A DNA stretch of 64,000 nucleotides. Origin: Arthrobacter sp. FW306-07-I. Lineage in GTDB: Bacteria > Actinomycetota > Actinomycetes > Actinomycetales > Micrococcaceae. The notes beneath the pieces were generated by a model. It saw nothing but the letters and a program-made list of their open reading frames with translations, did no database searches and was not told the DNA's origin. The stretch is taken from positions 248,001 through 312,000 of the forward strand of contig NZ_CP084550.1 of NCBI RefSeq assembly GCF_021800405.1, written 5' to 3'. Every line of letters begins with the position of its first letter. Position 1 is the first letter of the stretch. Of this stretch, positions 43,507 to 51,814 are shown piece by piece. Made by a program: the position numbers and the translations under genes.

Positions 43507-43956
43507 TCAGGCAGCCATCCCGCTCTTGTGCTTGCGGTGCTGCCGGTGCTTTGCCGGTGCCAGGCGGGAGTGCGCGCCGGCGAGGACCTCGCTGCCATCG
43601 GGCACGGTGCTGTCGGTGTCCAGGTGGACACCGTGCTCAATCAGAACGCTGGAGCCGATCCGTGAATGGCTGCCAATATGCACGCGGTTGCCGATCACCG
43701 TGCCCCGGCCGATCCGCACCCCGTCGCCGATCACCGTCCGGTCCCCGATGGTGGCGTCACGATCGATCCAGCTGCCGTGCCCAATACGGCAGCCGGGACC
43801 CACCTGGGCGCCATGTTCCACGTACGTCATGGGGCCGACGCGGGCGCTGTCCGCCACCCTGGCTCCCGGAGCGATGAGCCCACCGCCGTTGTCATGGCGG
43901 GCATACCGGGTGACCTTCCCGGCGTCGTCCTCAACTGACACAAACTTTGCGGTCAT
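43507..43956 (-). CDS. left-handed beta-helix (hexapeptide repeat) protein
   Basis: 149 aa. About ten hexapeptide rungs of the type [LIV]-G-x4 are visible: 'ARVADSARVGPMTYVEHGA', 'CRIGHGSWIDRDATIGDRTV', 'VRIGRGTVIGNRVHIGSHSR'. This is the fold of UDP-sugar acyltransferases and of gamma carbonic anhydrases, but no acyltransferase extension or zinc-His triad is obvious. A His/Lys-rich tail follows. GAGGGA precedes ATG 43956. Function unknown. Confidence 0.75.
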   Translation of the reverse strand: MTAKFVSVEDDAGKVTRYARHDNGGGLIAPGARVADSARVGPMTYVEHGAQVGPGCRIGHGSWIDRDATIGDRTVIGDGVRIGRGTVIGNRVHIGSHSRIGSSVLIEHGVHLDTDSTVPDGSEVLAGAHSRLAPAKHRQHRKHKSGMAA

Positions 43957-44049
43957 ACCATCCCTCGTTAAGCGCTGCGGCTGTTTACCGCTCAGTAAGT
44001 TAACGGGCGGGAGGGCGCTGGGATTCCCAAATGGGCAGGTGGGACGGGG

Positions 44050-44709
44050 TTACGCCACCAGGTTGGCGGCTGCGGTGTCCATGTGTTCCAGGATGGTCTT
44101 CCGGGCCAGGCCGGCGTCCCCGGTGTCGATGGCGGCCACGATGTCCTTGTGGCGGTCCACGCTCATGTTGCTGACGCCTTTTTCCAGGCCCGCGAACATG
44201 ATGGACATCCGGATGGAGCCCTCCAGCGACTCCCAGGAGTGGAGGAGCGTTTCGTTGCCGGTAAGCCGGCAGAGGGTGCGGTGGAACTCGAGGTCGGACT
44301 CGATCCGTTCCTCCAGGCTTCCGTTGGTGGCGTCCGTCATGGCGTCGATCGCTTTGTGCAGTGATTCGGTGACGTGCTTCCGGTCGGGGAGCTCGCAGAG
44401 CGTCCGGGCGGCCAGGGACTCCAACGCGGCGCGGACGGCGTAGATGTCCCGGATTTCTTTCTCATCCAGGTGGCGGACGGACAGCCTGCCCCGGGGCCCG
44501 GCGGACAGCAGCCCCTCCTGCTCCAGCTGTCGCAGTGCCTCGCGGAGGGTGCCTCGGCTGATCTGCAGCATCTCGGACAGTTCCGTCTCCACCAGATGCC
44601 GGCCGGGTTCCAGCTCCCCGCTGGTGATGGCGGTGCGCAGCGCGGAGAGTGCCTGCTCGCGCAGGCTTTTCTTTTCCAGTCCCAGCAGCGGGGCGGTCAG
44701 TCCGGCCAT
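44050..44709 (-). CDS. GntR family regulator (FadR/FCD type)
   Basis: 219 aa. The winged helix spans about 17-80 ('VETELSEMLQISRGTLREAL'); the FCD effector domain has metal-ligand pattern 'DLEFHRTLCRLTGN' (Asp and His) and the later 'VDRHKDIVAAIDTGD'. The start is ATG 44707-44709 with GAGGA; an upstream in-frame ATG at 44730 lies next to the operator palindrome and has no ribosome site. Matching palindromes stand before this gene and between the MFS and isomerase genes, so it most likely controls the whole cluster. Confidence 0.9.
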   Translation of the reverse strand: MAGLTAPLLGLEKKSLREQALSALRTAITSGELEPGRHLVETELSEMLQISRGTLREALRQLEQEGLLSAGPRGRLSVRHLDEKEIRDIYAVRAALESLAARTLCELPDRKHVTESLHKAIDAMTDATNGSLEERIESDLEFHRTLCRLTGNETLLHSWESLEGSIRMSIMFAGLEKGVSNMSVDRHKDIVAAIDTGDAGLARKTILEHMDTAAANLVA

Positions 44710-44734
44710 GGCTTCTGTCCTCAATGTCATAAGT

Positions 44735-44750
44735 CGACTGTTTACAGTCG
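44735..44750. promoter_or_regulatory. GntR operator upstream of its own gene
   Basis: CGACTG-TTTA-CAGTCG, perfect 6-bp arms. It shares CGACTGTT and ACAGTCG with the sites at 48187-48272. Position 25 bp before the gntR start suggests autoregulation. Confidence 0.65.
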
Positions 44751-44776
44751 GTAGTGGATTCGATATTACGGCAGAA

Positions 44777-44809
44777 AGCACGGCACCGGCTTAGGACCAG
44801 TGCCGTGCT
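44777..44809 (-). terminator. terminator of the MFS-transketolase operon
   Basis: The arms 44777-44789 (AGCACGGCACCGG) and 44797-44809 pair at 12 of 13 positions with a 7-nt loop, 20 bp past the last transketolase stop. On the minus strand the stem is followed by TTTCTG. Confidence 0.7.
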
Positions 44810-44829
44810 ATCTCCATTGGTTGCCTGCC

Positions 44830-45861
44830 TTAGCCGAGTTCGGCGAGGACTTTGGCCACAATGCGGTCCACGGCCAGGCCGTACCGATCGTGCAGGGTGG
44901 GAAGGGCGCCGGCGTCCAGGAACTGGTCCGGCAGCGCCACGGGCACCACGCGCTTGCCCACACCGGCGGTGACGACGGCGGAGGCAACAGTTTCGAACAA
45001 ACCGCCCACCACGGAGTGGTTCTCCAGGGTGACGGTGAGGCGATCCGTGTTGATCTCCTTAAGGACGGTCCCGGCGTCGAACGGCTTGATGGTGGGGGTG
45101 TGCACGACGGCGACGTCCACGTTGTGTGCCTCCAGCGCCTTGGCTGCCTGGAGGGCGCGCATGGTCATCAGGCCGGAGGAGATGAACACCACGTCATTGC
45201 CGCCGCGCAGGACCTTGGCCTTGCCCAGTTCGAACGTGTAGTCGTACTCGTCCAGCACGGTGGGCACGTTGCCGCGCAGCAGACGCAGATAGGTAGGACC
45301 TTCCGACGCAGCAAGCTGCGGGACGGCCTGTTCGATGTCGATCGAGTCGCAGGGGTCCACGATGGTCAGGTTGGGCATGCCGCGGAAGATCGCCATGTCC
45401 TCGGTGGCCTGGTGGCTGGGGCCGTACCCGGTGGTCAGGCCGGGCAGGCCGCCGACGATGTTGACGTTCAGGTTCGGCTCCGCCGCGTCCAGGCAGAGGA
45501 AGTCGTAGGCGCGGCGGGCGGCGAACACCGAGTAGGTGGACGCGAACGGCACCAACCCGGACTCGGCCAGTCCGGCGGCGGCGCCGAAGAGCAGCTGCTC
45601 AGCCATGCCCATCTGGAAGAACCGCTCCGGGAAGGCCTTGGCGAAGATGTGCATGTCCGTGTACTTGCCCAGGTCCGCGGTCAGGCCCACGATCTTGTCG
45701 TTCTCCTGGGCGGCCTTGACCAGGGCATGCCCGAACGGGGCGTTGGAGGTCTTCTGGCCGGGGTCGGCGAACGATGCGATCATCGCCGAGGTCTTCAGCT
45801 TCGGCTTCGCGGGTGTTGCAGCGGCTGCTGCGGTGTCGGGGGCCTCCGTGGTGGTGCTCAT
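44830..45861 (-). CDS. transketolase, C-terminal (pyrimidine-binding) subunit
   Basis: 343 aa. The Pyr domain carries 'FQMGMAEQLLFGAAAGLAES' with the TPP-activating Glu, followed by the transketolase C-terminal domain ('LTVTLENHSVVGGLFETV'). It is paired with a separate N-terminal subunit gene whose stop overlaps its ATG by 4 bp. Split transketolases of this type occur in dedicated sugar clusters (for example apulose-4-phosphate transketolase AptAB) as well as with unknown ketose phosphates. Substrate here is not certain. Confidence 0.9.
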   Translation of the reverse strand: MSTTTEAPDTAAAAATPAKPKLKTSAMIASFADPGQKTSNAPFGHALVKAAQENDKIVGLTADLGKYTDMHIFAKAFPERFFQMGMAEQLLFGAAAGLAESGLVPFASTYSVFAARRAYDFLCLDAAEPNLNVNIVGGLPGLTTGYGPSHQATEDMAIFRGMPNLTIVDPCDSIDIEQAVPQLAASEGPTYLRLLRGNVPTVLDEYDYTFELGKAKVLRGGNDVVFISSGLMTMRALQAAKALEAHNVDVAVVHTPTIKPFDAGTVLKEINTDRLTVTLENHSVVGGLFETVASAVVTAGVGKRVVPVALPDQFLDAGALPTLHDRYGLAVDRIVAKVLAELG

Positions 45862-46769
45862 GCTGAAGCCTTTCCTTCATATCCGGCGGTGAGCTGCTCG
45901 CGGCAGATCTGCCATTCGTGTTCTTCGATGCGCATGAAGTGCGCCTTTTCGCGGTTTTCCAGCAGCGGCACGCCGCGGCCCACCTTCGTGTCGCACAGGA
46001 TCACGGAGGGACGTCCGACGGCGGCGGCCTGGGCAGCTGCGTTGTCGAACGCTGCCAGCAGCGCTACGACGTCGTTCCCGTCAACACGCTGGGTGTACCA
46101 GCCAAACGATTCCCACTTCTCGGTCACGGGCTCGGTGCGCAGCACCGTATCCGTCTTGCCGTCGGCCTGCAGGGCGTTGATGTCCACCATGGCGGTGAGG
46201 TTGCCCAGCTGGTGGTGGTGCGCACCCATGGCCGCCTCCCACGTGGAGCCCTCGTCCAGTTCACCGTCCGAGAGGAAGTTGAACACCCGTGCGTCCGAGC
46301 CCTGGTACCGCAGGCCCAATGCCAAGCCGACGGCGATGGTCAGGCCGTGGCCCAAGGACCCGCCGGAGATTTCCATACCGGGGGTGTAGGTGGACATCCC
46401 GGACATCGGCAGTCGCGAGTAATCCGAGCCGTAGGTTTCGAGTTCCTCCACCGGCACCACGCCGGCCTCGGCAAGGGCCGCGTAGTGGCCGATCGCGTAG
46501 TGGCCGGTGGAGAGCAGGAACCGGTCGCGTGCCTCCCAGCGCGGGTCCTCGGGGCGGAACCGGAGCTGGTCTCCATACACCGCAGCGAGCATGTCGGCGG
46601 CGCCCAGGGCCTGGCCTACATAGCCCTGGCCCTGCACCTCACCCATGGTCAGGGCGTGGTGCCGGATGCGGTACGCGGCGGCGCTGATCTTGTCCACCCG
46701 TTCCGGGGACACTGCAGTCTGCAGTATCTCTCCCTGCGGGGCGGCGTCATGGACGGTGTCTGTAGGCAT
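45858..46769 (-). CDS. transketolase, N-terminal (diphosphate-binding) subunit
   Basis: 303 aa from ATG 46767-46769, chosen for its GGAG six bases upstream; an ATG at 46803-46805 directly after the MFS stop would add 12 residues. TPP/Mg motif: 'FLSDGELDEGSTWEAAMGA' with N in 'DINALQADG' (the classical G-D-G is S-D-G here). 'STGHYAIGHYAALAEAG' and 'GSLGHGLTIAVGLALG' are the substrate-channel His motifs. It forms a heterodimer with the downstream subunit. Confidence 0.9.
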   Translation of the reverse strand: MPTDTVHDAAPQGEILQTAVSPERVDKISAAAYRIRHHALTMGEVQGQGYVGQALGAADMLAAVYGDQLRFRPEDPRWEARDRFLLSTGHYAIGHYAALAEAGVVPVEELETYGSDYSRLPMSGMSTYTPGMEISGGSLGHGLTIAVGLALGLRYQGSDARVFNFLSDGELDEGSTWEAAMGAHHHQLGNLTAMVDINALQADGKTDTVLRTEPVTEKWESFGWYTQRVDGNDVVALLAAFDNAAAQAAAVGRPSVILCDTKVGRGVPLLENREKAHFMRIEEHEWQICREQLTAGYEGKASA

Positions 46770-46805
46770 TAGTTGCTCCGTGGTTGTTTCGTGCGGGGCT
46801 GTCAT

Positions 46806-48143
46806 TCAGGCGTTGACGGTGTTGGGGGTGCTTTTGGTGGCTTCGTCGGCCAGCTCGCGTTCCCGCTTGCCCCAGGTTTCCCGGGTGGCGACGGCGGCCC
46901 AGAGACCGATCAGGGCATAGGCGCCGAAGAGCAGTGCCGGGCCCATCCAGCCGAAGCTGACGAACAGCAGGGTGGTGATGAACGGGGTGAAGCCGGACAC
47001 CATGGCCGAGATCTGGTAGGCCAGGCTGGCGCCGGAGGCGCGGGTCTTGGCCTGGAAAAGCTCCGGGAACCAGGCACCCTGGGCACCGGCCAGAGAATTC
47101 TGGCAGACCGCGTAGGAGATCACGATGGTGAGGATGATGGCGATGAACAGACCGGTGTTGACCAGCAGGAACATCGGGATGGCAAACAGGGCGGCAAAGG
47201 CGGTGGACCACACGTACAGGGGGCGGCGGCCGATGCGGTCCGTGAGGGCAGCCCAGGCTTGGGTGGCGAAAATGCCGATGGCAGAGGCGATGCAGAGGGC
47301 GATGAGCGTCTGGCTCTTGTCGGCCAGGTGCTGGCTGTTGATGTAGGAAATCATGTAGGTGATGGACACGGCGTAGCCGGCTGTTTCAGCGATGCGCAGG
47401 CCGATGCCCTTGACGATGTTGCGCCAGTCGGTCTTGATGACCTCGACGATGGGGGCCTTTACGATGGCGCCACTGTCCTTGACCTCGTCGAAAACGGGGG
47501 ACTCGGGAACCTTGGAACGGATGACTAGCCCCACGATGACCAGCAGGATGCTGGCGAGGAACGGGATGCGCCAGGCGAGCTCGCCGCCGAGCTGGACGCT
47601 GAACAGGAAGGTCAGGTTTGCCAGCAGCAGGCCGACGGGGAAGCCGGCCTGGACGATGCCGGTGAACTTGCCCTTGGCCTTCCATGGCGCGTGCTCGTAG
47701 CTCATCAGGATTGCGCCACCCCATTCAGCGCCGAAGGCCAAGCCCTGGACAATGCGGACGAAGACCAGCAGTGCCGGAGCGAGCAGTCCAACCGCCGCGT
47801 AGGTGGGGAGCAGGCCAATGGCGAAGGTGGCCAGGCCCATCAGGATGAGGGAAGCCACCAGTACGGGCTTCCGTCCCACCTTGTCGCCCAGATGGCCGCC
47901 AATGATGCCGCCCAGGGGACGGGCCGCGAAGCCGACGCCAAGGGTGGCGAAGGAAGCGAGGGTGCCCGTAACGGGATCGCTTCCGGGGAAGAATGCAGTT
48001 CCGAAATACAGTGCGGCAGCGGTGCCGAAGCCGATGAAGTCATACGTCTCAATCACGGCCCCCACGCCGGATCCGATGGCAACTCGCCGGGCGTCCTTGG
48101 TGCCGTGGACCGGGCCGCGCATGGTCAGAGCATCTTTGCTCAT
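46806..48143 (-). CDS. MFS transporter, metabolite:H+ symporter type
   Basis: 445 aa with twelve transmembrane segments. MFS motif A is 'GHLGDKVGRKPVL' (about 84-96), and the related second-half motif is 'ALTDRIGRRPLYV'. N-terminal 'GAVIETYDFIGFGTAAALYF' is typical of MHS-family sugar/organic acid importers. It leads the operon with the two transketolase genes and is divergent from the isomerase gene across a region full of GntR operators. It likely imports the polyol or sugar handled by the cluster. Confidence 0.88.
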   Translation of the reverse strand: MSKDALTMRGPVHGTKDARRVAIGSGVGAVIETYDFIGFGTAAALYFGTAFFPGSDPVTGTLASFATLGVGFAARPLGGIIGGHLGDKVGRKPVLVASLILMGLATFAIGLLPTYAAVGLLAPALLVFVRIVQGLAFGAEWGGAILMSYEHAPWKAKGKFTGIVQAGFPVGLLLANLTFLFSVQLGGELAWRIPFLASILLVIVGLVIRSKVPESPVFDEVKDSGAIVKAPIVEVIKTDWRNIVKGIGLRIAETAGYAVSITYMISYINSQHLADKSQTLIALCIASAIGIFATQAWAALTDRIGRRPLYVWSTAFAALFAIPMFLLVNTGLFIAIILTIVISYAVCQNSLAGAQGAWFPELFQAKTRASGASLAYQISAMVSGFTPFITTLLFVSFGWMGPALLFGAYALIGLWAAVATRETWGKRERELADEATKSTPNTVNA

Positions 48144-48186
48144 GGTGGTTCCCTTTCGAAAAGCGGCTGTAGGCGGTCGCCGCTGT

Positions 48187-48272
48187 CGACTGTTAACAAA
48201 TGGTACGTCCCAGTGTGACCCAGATCATTTCCACTGTCAACAGTCAACTTCCGGAGTTGACTGTTGACAGTC
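48187..48272. promoter_or_regulatory. GntR operator array between divergent MFS and isomerase genes
   Basis: Three related sites: CGACTGTTAACA at 48187-48198, ACTGTCAACAGT at 48233-48244 and GACTGTTGACAGTC at 48259-48272. The last two are halves of a perfect 16-bp inverted repeat (48233-48248 with 48256-48271, loop TTCCGGA). Same motif as the palindrome before gntR. TTGACAG-like -35 elements are embedded in the sites, fitting repression of both directions. Confidence 0.7.
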
Positions 48273-48325
48273 GACCTGCTTACTGTGGTGCCCATTACTA
48301 AAGCCCGGCACGAACCAGAGGATCA

Positions 48326-49153
48326 ATGATGTTCCATTCCAGACTCGGTTGCTCATCCATCAGCTTCCGGCATCAGGACCTGGGCCACGCCCTGCGCACC
48401 ATCAAGGAACTGGGTTTCGAAGAAATCGACCTGGGCGCCCTCCCGGGGGTTTGCAACCACGTTCCCTATGAACTCGACCCGGCGGCAGTAGCAGCGGTTT
48501 CGGCGGAAGTAAATGCATCCGGCCTGCGCGTGCGCTCTGTGAACGGGGACATCGGGGACCTGAACGCAGTCCTCGACGCCGAAGCGAAGGCCGCCCGGGG
48601 ACGCCACCTCGACGCCTTGCTGACGCTCACGTCCAACATCGGTGCCAAGGCACTCGTCCTGCCTTGCGGCGGCCTGGACCACGCCCCCGTCCGCAGCGAG
48701 GAGGCGGACCTGGACCTCGTCGCCGCCCAGCTCATTGGTGCCGGCCGGCGCGCTGCCGAATTCGGCGTCGAAATCTGGACCGAATCGCTGCACTTCCTCC
48801 GGTTCTGCTGGAACCTGGAGCGTGCAGGACTGCTGGCTGACCGCCTGGCGGGATCCGGCGTCGGAATCGTCATGGACTTCAGCCACATCGTGGCGGCCGG
48901 CGAGGACATCGACGCGTACCTGGACCGGCACTCCGGCCGGGTCCGCCACGTCCACCTGCGCGACGCCGTGCCGGGGAACATCAATCTCAGCATCGGCAAC
49001 GGGAACGCCGACTTTGCCAGCGGCCTGAAGCGGCTCGCGGCCGACGGGTACGCGGGGCACTTCTCGCTCGAACTGGAAACCCGGGACGTCACCAACGACG
49101 AACGCCCGGCCGCTGCCGCCAAGGCGGCCAGCTTCATCACCGACCTTCTCTGA
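48326..49153 (+). CDS. sugar phosphate isomerase/epimerase (xylose isomerase-like TIM barrel)
   Basis: 275 aa. Metal-site strings of the AP-endonuclease-2/xylose-isomerase-like fold: 'WTESLHFLRF' (Glu, His), 'GIVMDFSHIVA' (Asp, His), 'VRHVHLRDAV' and 'FSLELETRD' (Glu). First of the plus-strand genes of the GntR cluster. ATG 48326 and 48329 are both possible after AGAGG. Members interconvert ketoses or tetrose/pentose sugars; a role as an isomerase for a branched or four-carbon sugar fits the context. Confidence 0.85.
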   Translation: MMFHSRLGCSSISFRHQDLGHALRTIKELGFEEIDLGALPGVCNHVPYELDPAAVAAVSAEVNASGLRVRSVNGDIGDLNAVLDAEAKAARGRHLDALLTLTSNIGAKALVLPCGGLDHAPVRSEEADLDLVAAQLIGAGRRAAEFGVEIWTESLHFLRFCWNLERAGLLADRLAGSGVGIVMDFSHIVAAGEDIDAYLDRHSGRVRHVHLRDAVPGNINLSIGNGNADFASGLKRLAADGYAGHFSLELETRDVTNDERPAAAAKAASFITDLL

Positions 49154-49168
49154 CCATCCATTGCTCCA

Positions 49169-49202
49169 TAGCTGTCGTTTTGACGCTTCATAACGGCAGC
49201 TA
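49169..49202. repeat. intergenic inverted repeat after the isomerase gene
   Basis: TAGCTGTCGTT (49169-49179) pairs with AACGGCAGCTA (49192-49202), one G-T pair, 12-nt loop TTGACGCTTCAT. It lies 15 bp past the isomerase stop. It may be a terminator or a dispersed palindromic repeat. Confidence 0.5.
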
Positions 49203-49300
49203 CGTGGGCCCCTGCCGGCAAGGGTCCCGACCTGAGCTTGCGAAGGTTGGGAGCCGGTAGGGAGCAATCGATCCACCAAAACAATTCAAGGAGTACCACC

Positions 49301-50074
49301 ATGGCCACCATCCAGCGCACCGCCGTCCTCACCGGAGCCACCTCCGATCGCGGCATCGGCATCACCACCGCCCGCCGTTACGCCCGCGAAGGCTGGGGCA
49401 TCGTCATCCTGGACCTCGACGGCGAGAAGTCCGCCAAGGTCGCAGCCGAAATCGGCAACGAATATAACGTCCCCGCCTTCGGCCACGAGATCGACGTCGC
49501 CAACGAAGTCTCCGTCACCGCTGCCCAGGCTGCCGTTGCCGCCGAGGTCGCTGCCGGCAACCTGCCCCCGGTCGGCGCCCTGGCCAACATCGCGGGCATC
49601 ACCTCACCCATCCCCTTCCTGGAAACCACCCTTGAGCTGTGGCACAAGGTCATGGACGTCAACGCCACCGGCACCTACCTGGTAACCAAGGCATTCCTGC
49701 CGGACATGATCGCCAACGGCTGGGGCCGGATCGTGAACATGTCGTCCGTGTCCGCCCAGCGCGGCGGCGGCGTCTTCGGCAAGGTCCCCTACTCCGCGGC
49801 GAAGGCAGCAATCCTTGGCTTCACCAAGGCACTCGCCCGTGAAATCGGCGAAACCGGCGTCACCGTCAACGCCATCACCCCGGGAGCCGTAGACACCAAC
49901 ATCCGCGTAGGCAGCACCGAGGAACAGGAAGCTGCCATCAACGCCGGCATCCCGCTGGGCCGGAACGCCACCACCGAAGAGGTTGCCTCCGTGATCACCT
50001 TCCTGTCCTCCGAGGACTCCGCGTACCTCACCGGCACCACCATCGACATCAACGGCGGCAGCCACATCCACTAG
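49301..50074 (+). CDS. SDR-family oxidoreductase (tetritol/polyol dehydrogenase candidate)
   Basis: 257 aa. Rossmann motif 'TGATSDRGIGITTARRYA', 'LANIAGI' (NAG variant), catalytic Ser in 'VNMSSVSAQ', 'PYSAAKAAI' (Y-x3-K), C-terminal 'LTGTTIDINGGSHI'. AAGGAG gives ATG 49301. With a DAK-type kinase and an RpiB-like isomerase next to it, the order resembles the mycobacterial D-threitol route (dehydrogenase, erythrulose kinase, erythrulose-phosphate isomerase); that identity is an inference. Confidence 0.85.
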   Translation: MATIQRTAVLTGATSDRGIGITTARRYAREGWGIVILDLDGEKSAKVAAEIGNEYNVPAFGHEIDVANEVSVTAAQAAVAAEVAAGNLPPVGALANIAGITSPIPFLETTLELWHKVMDVNATGTYLVTKAFLPDMIANGWGRIVNMSSVSAQRGGGVFGKVPYSAAKAAILGFTKALAREIGETGVTVNAITPGAVDTNIRVGSTEEQEAAINAGIPLGRNATTEEVASVITFLSSEDSAYLTGTTIDINGGSHIH

Positions 50075-50147
50075 CAGCCCGGCCTGCAACAGCGCTTGCC
50101 CTGACTAACTCTGCCCAGACAACACCGCGGATGCCGGAGAGCTCACC

Positions 50148-51000
50148 GTGACAAAGATCTTCAATGACCCCTGGGAGTTCGCCGAGGAAGCCCTGGCCGG
50201 TTTCTGCGATGCCCACTCGGACCTGGTCCGGCAGGTTCCCGGCGGCGCCGTCCGGAGAGGAAATGTCCGACGGCGGCGCCTCCGAAGCGGCGTTCGTTGC
50301 CACGGACGCCTCCCGCAGGTACGCAGCCGCGTGCGTTGAGGCCATTGCGGCCGCCCGGGCTTCACTGCACGACGCCGAAGAACGGCTGGGCCGGATGGAC
50401 GCCATCGCCGACGACGGCGACCACGGCCGCGGCATGGTCCGCGGGGTGGACGCGGCAACTGCCGCGGCAGCCTCGCCACTCGGTGACGGTGCAGGGGCAG
50501 GCGACGTCCTGGCTGCAGCCGGGGACGCCTGGGCCGACAAGGCCGGCGGCACTTCCGGCATCCTCTGGGGAGCGGGGCTGCGGGCCTTCGGCGAAACGGT
50601 GGGCAACAGCACTGGGTCGGACGGGGCGGCCCTCGCGGCAGGGGTGTCAGCGTTCGCAGACCGGATCGTGCAGCTGGGCAAAGCCGAAATCGGTGACAAG
50701 ACGATGGTGGACGCCCTTCTGCCCTTCGTCGCCGCCTTTAGCCGTGAAGCAGCCAAGGGCGTGGCGCCTGTGCAGGCCTGGGAAACGGCGGCACGGGAAT
50801 CCGCCGCAGCAGCGGAAGCCACTGCCGATCTCCTGCCCCTCAAGGGCCGCGCCCGCCCCCTGGCCGAAAAGAGCTTGGGCACGCCCGATCCCGGAGCCAC
50901 CTCGCTGGCCATGGTCTTCGCCGTGATCGGCCCCCATGTCACAGGTACCGCAGCAGGCAACGGAAGCCAGGCTGCAGCGGCAACGGCGGCGGCAAAATGA
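50148..51000 (+). pseudogene. dihydroxyacetone-kinase family gene with DhaK domain deleted; DhaL domain intact
   Basis: From GTG 50148 the frame reads MTKIFNDPWEFAEEALAGFC then '...LVRQVPGGAVR', the usual first 30-odd residues of DhaK-DhaL fusion kinases. Instead of about 300 residues of DhaK, the sequence jumps, with a change of frame, to 'GEEMSDGGASEAAF' and a complete DhaL domain to 51000: 'DGDHGRGM', 'GGTSGILWG', 'GDKTMVDALLPF', 'DPGATSLAM'. DhaL (ATG 50263, GGAGAGG close upstream) could still be made and bind nucleotide, but without the substrate-holding DhaK half kinase activity is not expected. CGGCGGCGCC occurs on both sides of the junction. Confidence 0.8.
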
Positions 51001-51020
51001 TGACGACGGAAGGACAAGCC

Positions 51021-51491
51021 ATGGGGCTGCGGCTCATTGTCGGCGCGGACGAAGCGGGCGTCGACTACCAGGACAGGGTCCTGGCGGACATGCGCGACGA
51101 CTCCCGCGTCAGTGAGGTCATCGACATCGGGGTCAACCGCACCGACGCCCCGGGCCACTTCACCAAGCCTTACCCGTATGTGGGCATCGCTGCCGGGGAG
51201 ATGATCCGGGACGGTAAGGCCGACCACGCCAACCTCTTCTGCGGCACCGGGATGGGCGTCGCCATTCCCGCCAATAAGGTGGACGGCATCCGCGCCGCCC
51301 CGGCGCATGACTCCTTCTCCGTTGAACGCTCCATCCTGTCCAACGACTGCCAGTTGCTGACGATGGGCCAGCGCGTGGTGGGCATCGAACTCGCCCGCCG
51401 GCTTGCGCGGAAATGGATCGGCTATACGTTCGACCCTTCCTCGGCCTCCGCGGGCAAGGTCAAGGTCCTCACGGACTTCGAGGGCTGCTAG
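51021..51491 (+). CDS. RpiB/LacAB-family isomerase (erythrulose-phosphate isomerase candidate)
   Basis: 156 aa from ATG 51021, which has GGAAGGA at ideal spacing; the frame also opens at ATG 50997, overlapping the DhaL stop. Motifs: 'GADEAGVDYQ' at the N-terminus, active-site 'LFCGTGMGVAIPANKVDGIR' (Cys base), 'HDSFSVERSILSNDCQLLTM'. N-terminal 'LRLIVGADEAG' resembles the D-erythrulose-4-phosphate isomerase group more than housekeeping RpiB, from memory. Context: SDR, kinase remnant, isomerase in one transcript. Confidence 0.85.
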   Translation: MGLRLIVGADEAGVDYQDRVLADMRDDSRVSEVIDIGVNRTDAPGHFTKPYPYVGIAAGEMIRDGKADHANLFCGTGMGVAIPANKVDGIRAAPAHDSFSVERSILSNDCQLLTMGQRVVGIELARRLARKWIGYTFDPSSASAGKVKVLTDFEGC

Positions 51492-51513
51492 CCCCCGGGC
51501 CTAAAGGAGTGCC

Positions 51514-51762
51514 ATGAAACCGTTCCCCTACTACGACTGGATCCGACTGATCGGGGTACCCGTGGAAATCCGGAAGGACTCGCGGGTGGTACGCGCGGGC
51601 GTGGTGGATGACGCCATGACCCGCCCCGCCGCCCTGTGGCTAGCCGCCGATGCGGCCGGTGGGAGGACCCTCTTTACTGCCGACGAAGGCTACGAGGCGT
51701 GGATCAAGCCACAGGAGCTGGCCGGAAAGCTATGCTACAAAATGGCAGCCGCCCAGCTGTAG
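51514..51762 (+). CDS. small hypothetical protein (82 aa)
   Basis: Begins MKPFPYYDWIRLIGVPVEIR; compact, mixed alpha/beta, no Cys pairs or membrane segment. AAAGGAG precedes ATG 51514, 22 bp after the isomerase stop, so it is the last gene of the polyol transcript. No family recognised. Confidence 0.65.
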   Translation: MKPFPYYDWIRLIGVPVEIRKDSRVVRAGVVDDAMTRPAALWLAADAAGGRTLFTADEGYEAWIKPQELAGKLCYKMAAAQL

Positions 51763-51814
51763 GCGCAGCGCGGGGGTTGGGGTTGGGCCAGATGCGGCAC
51801 CCTAGACTGGGACG

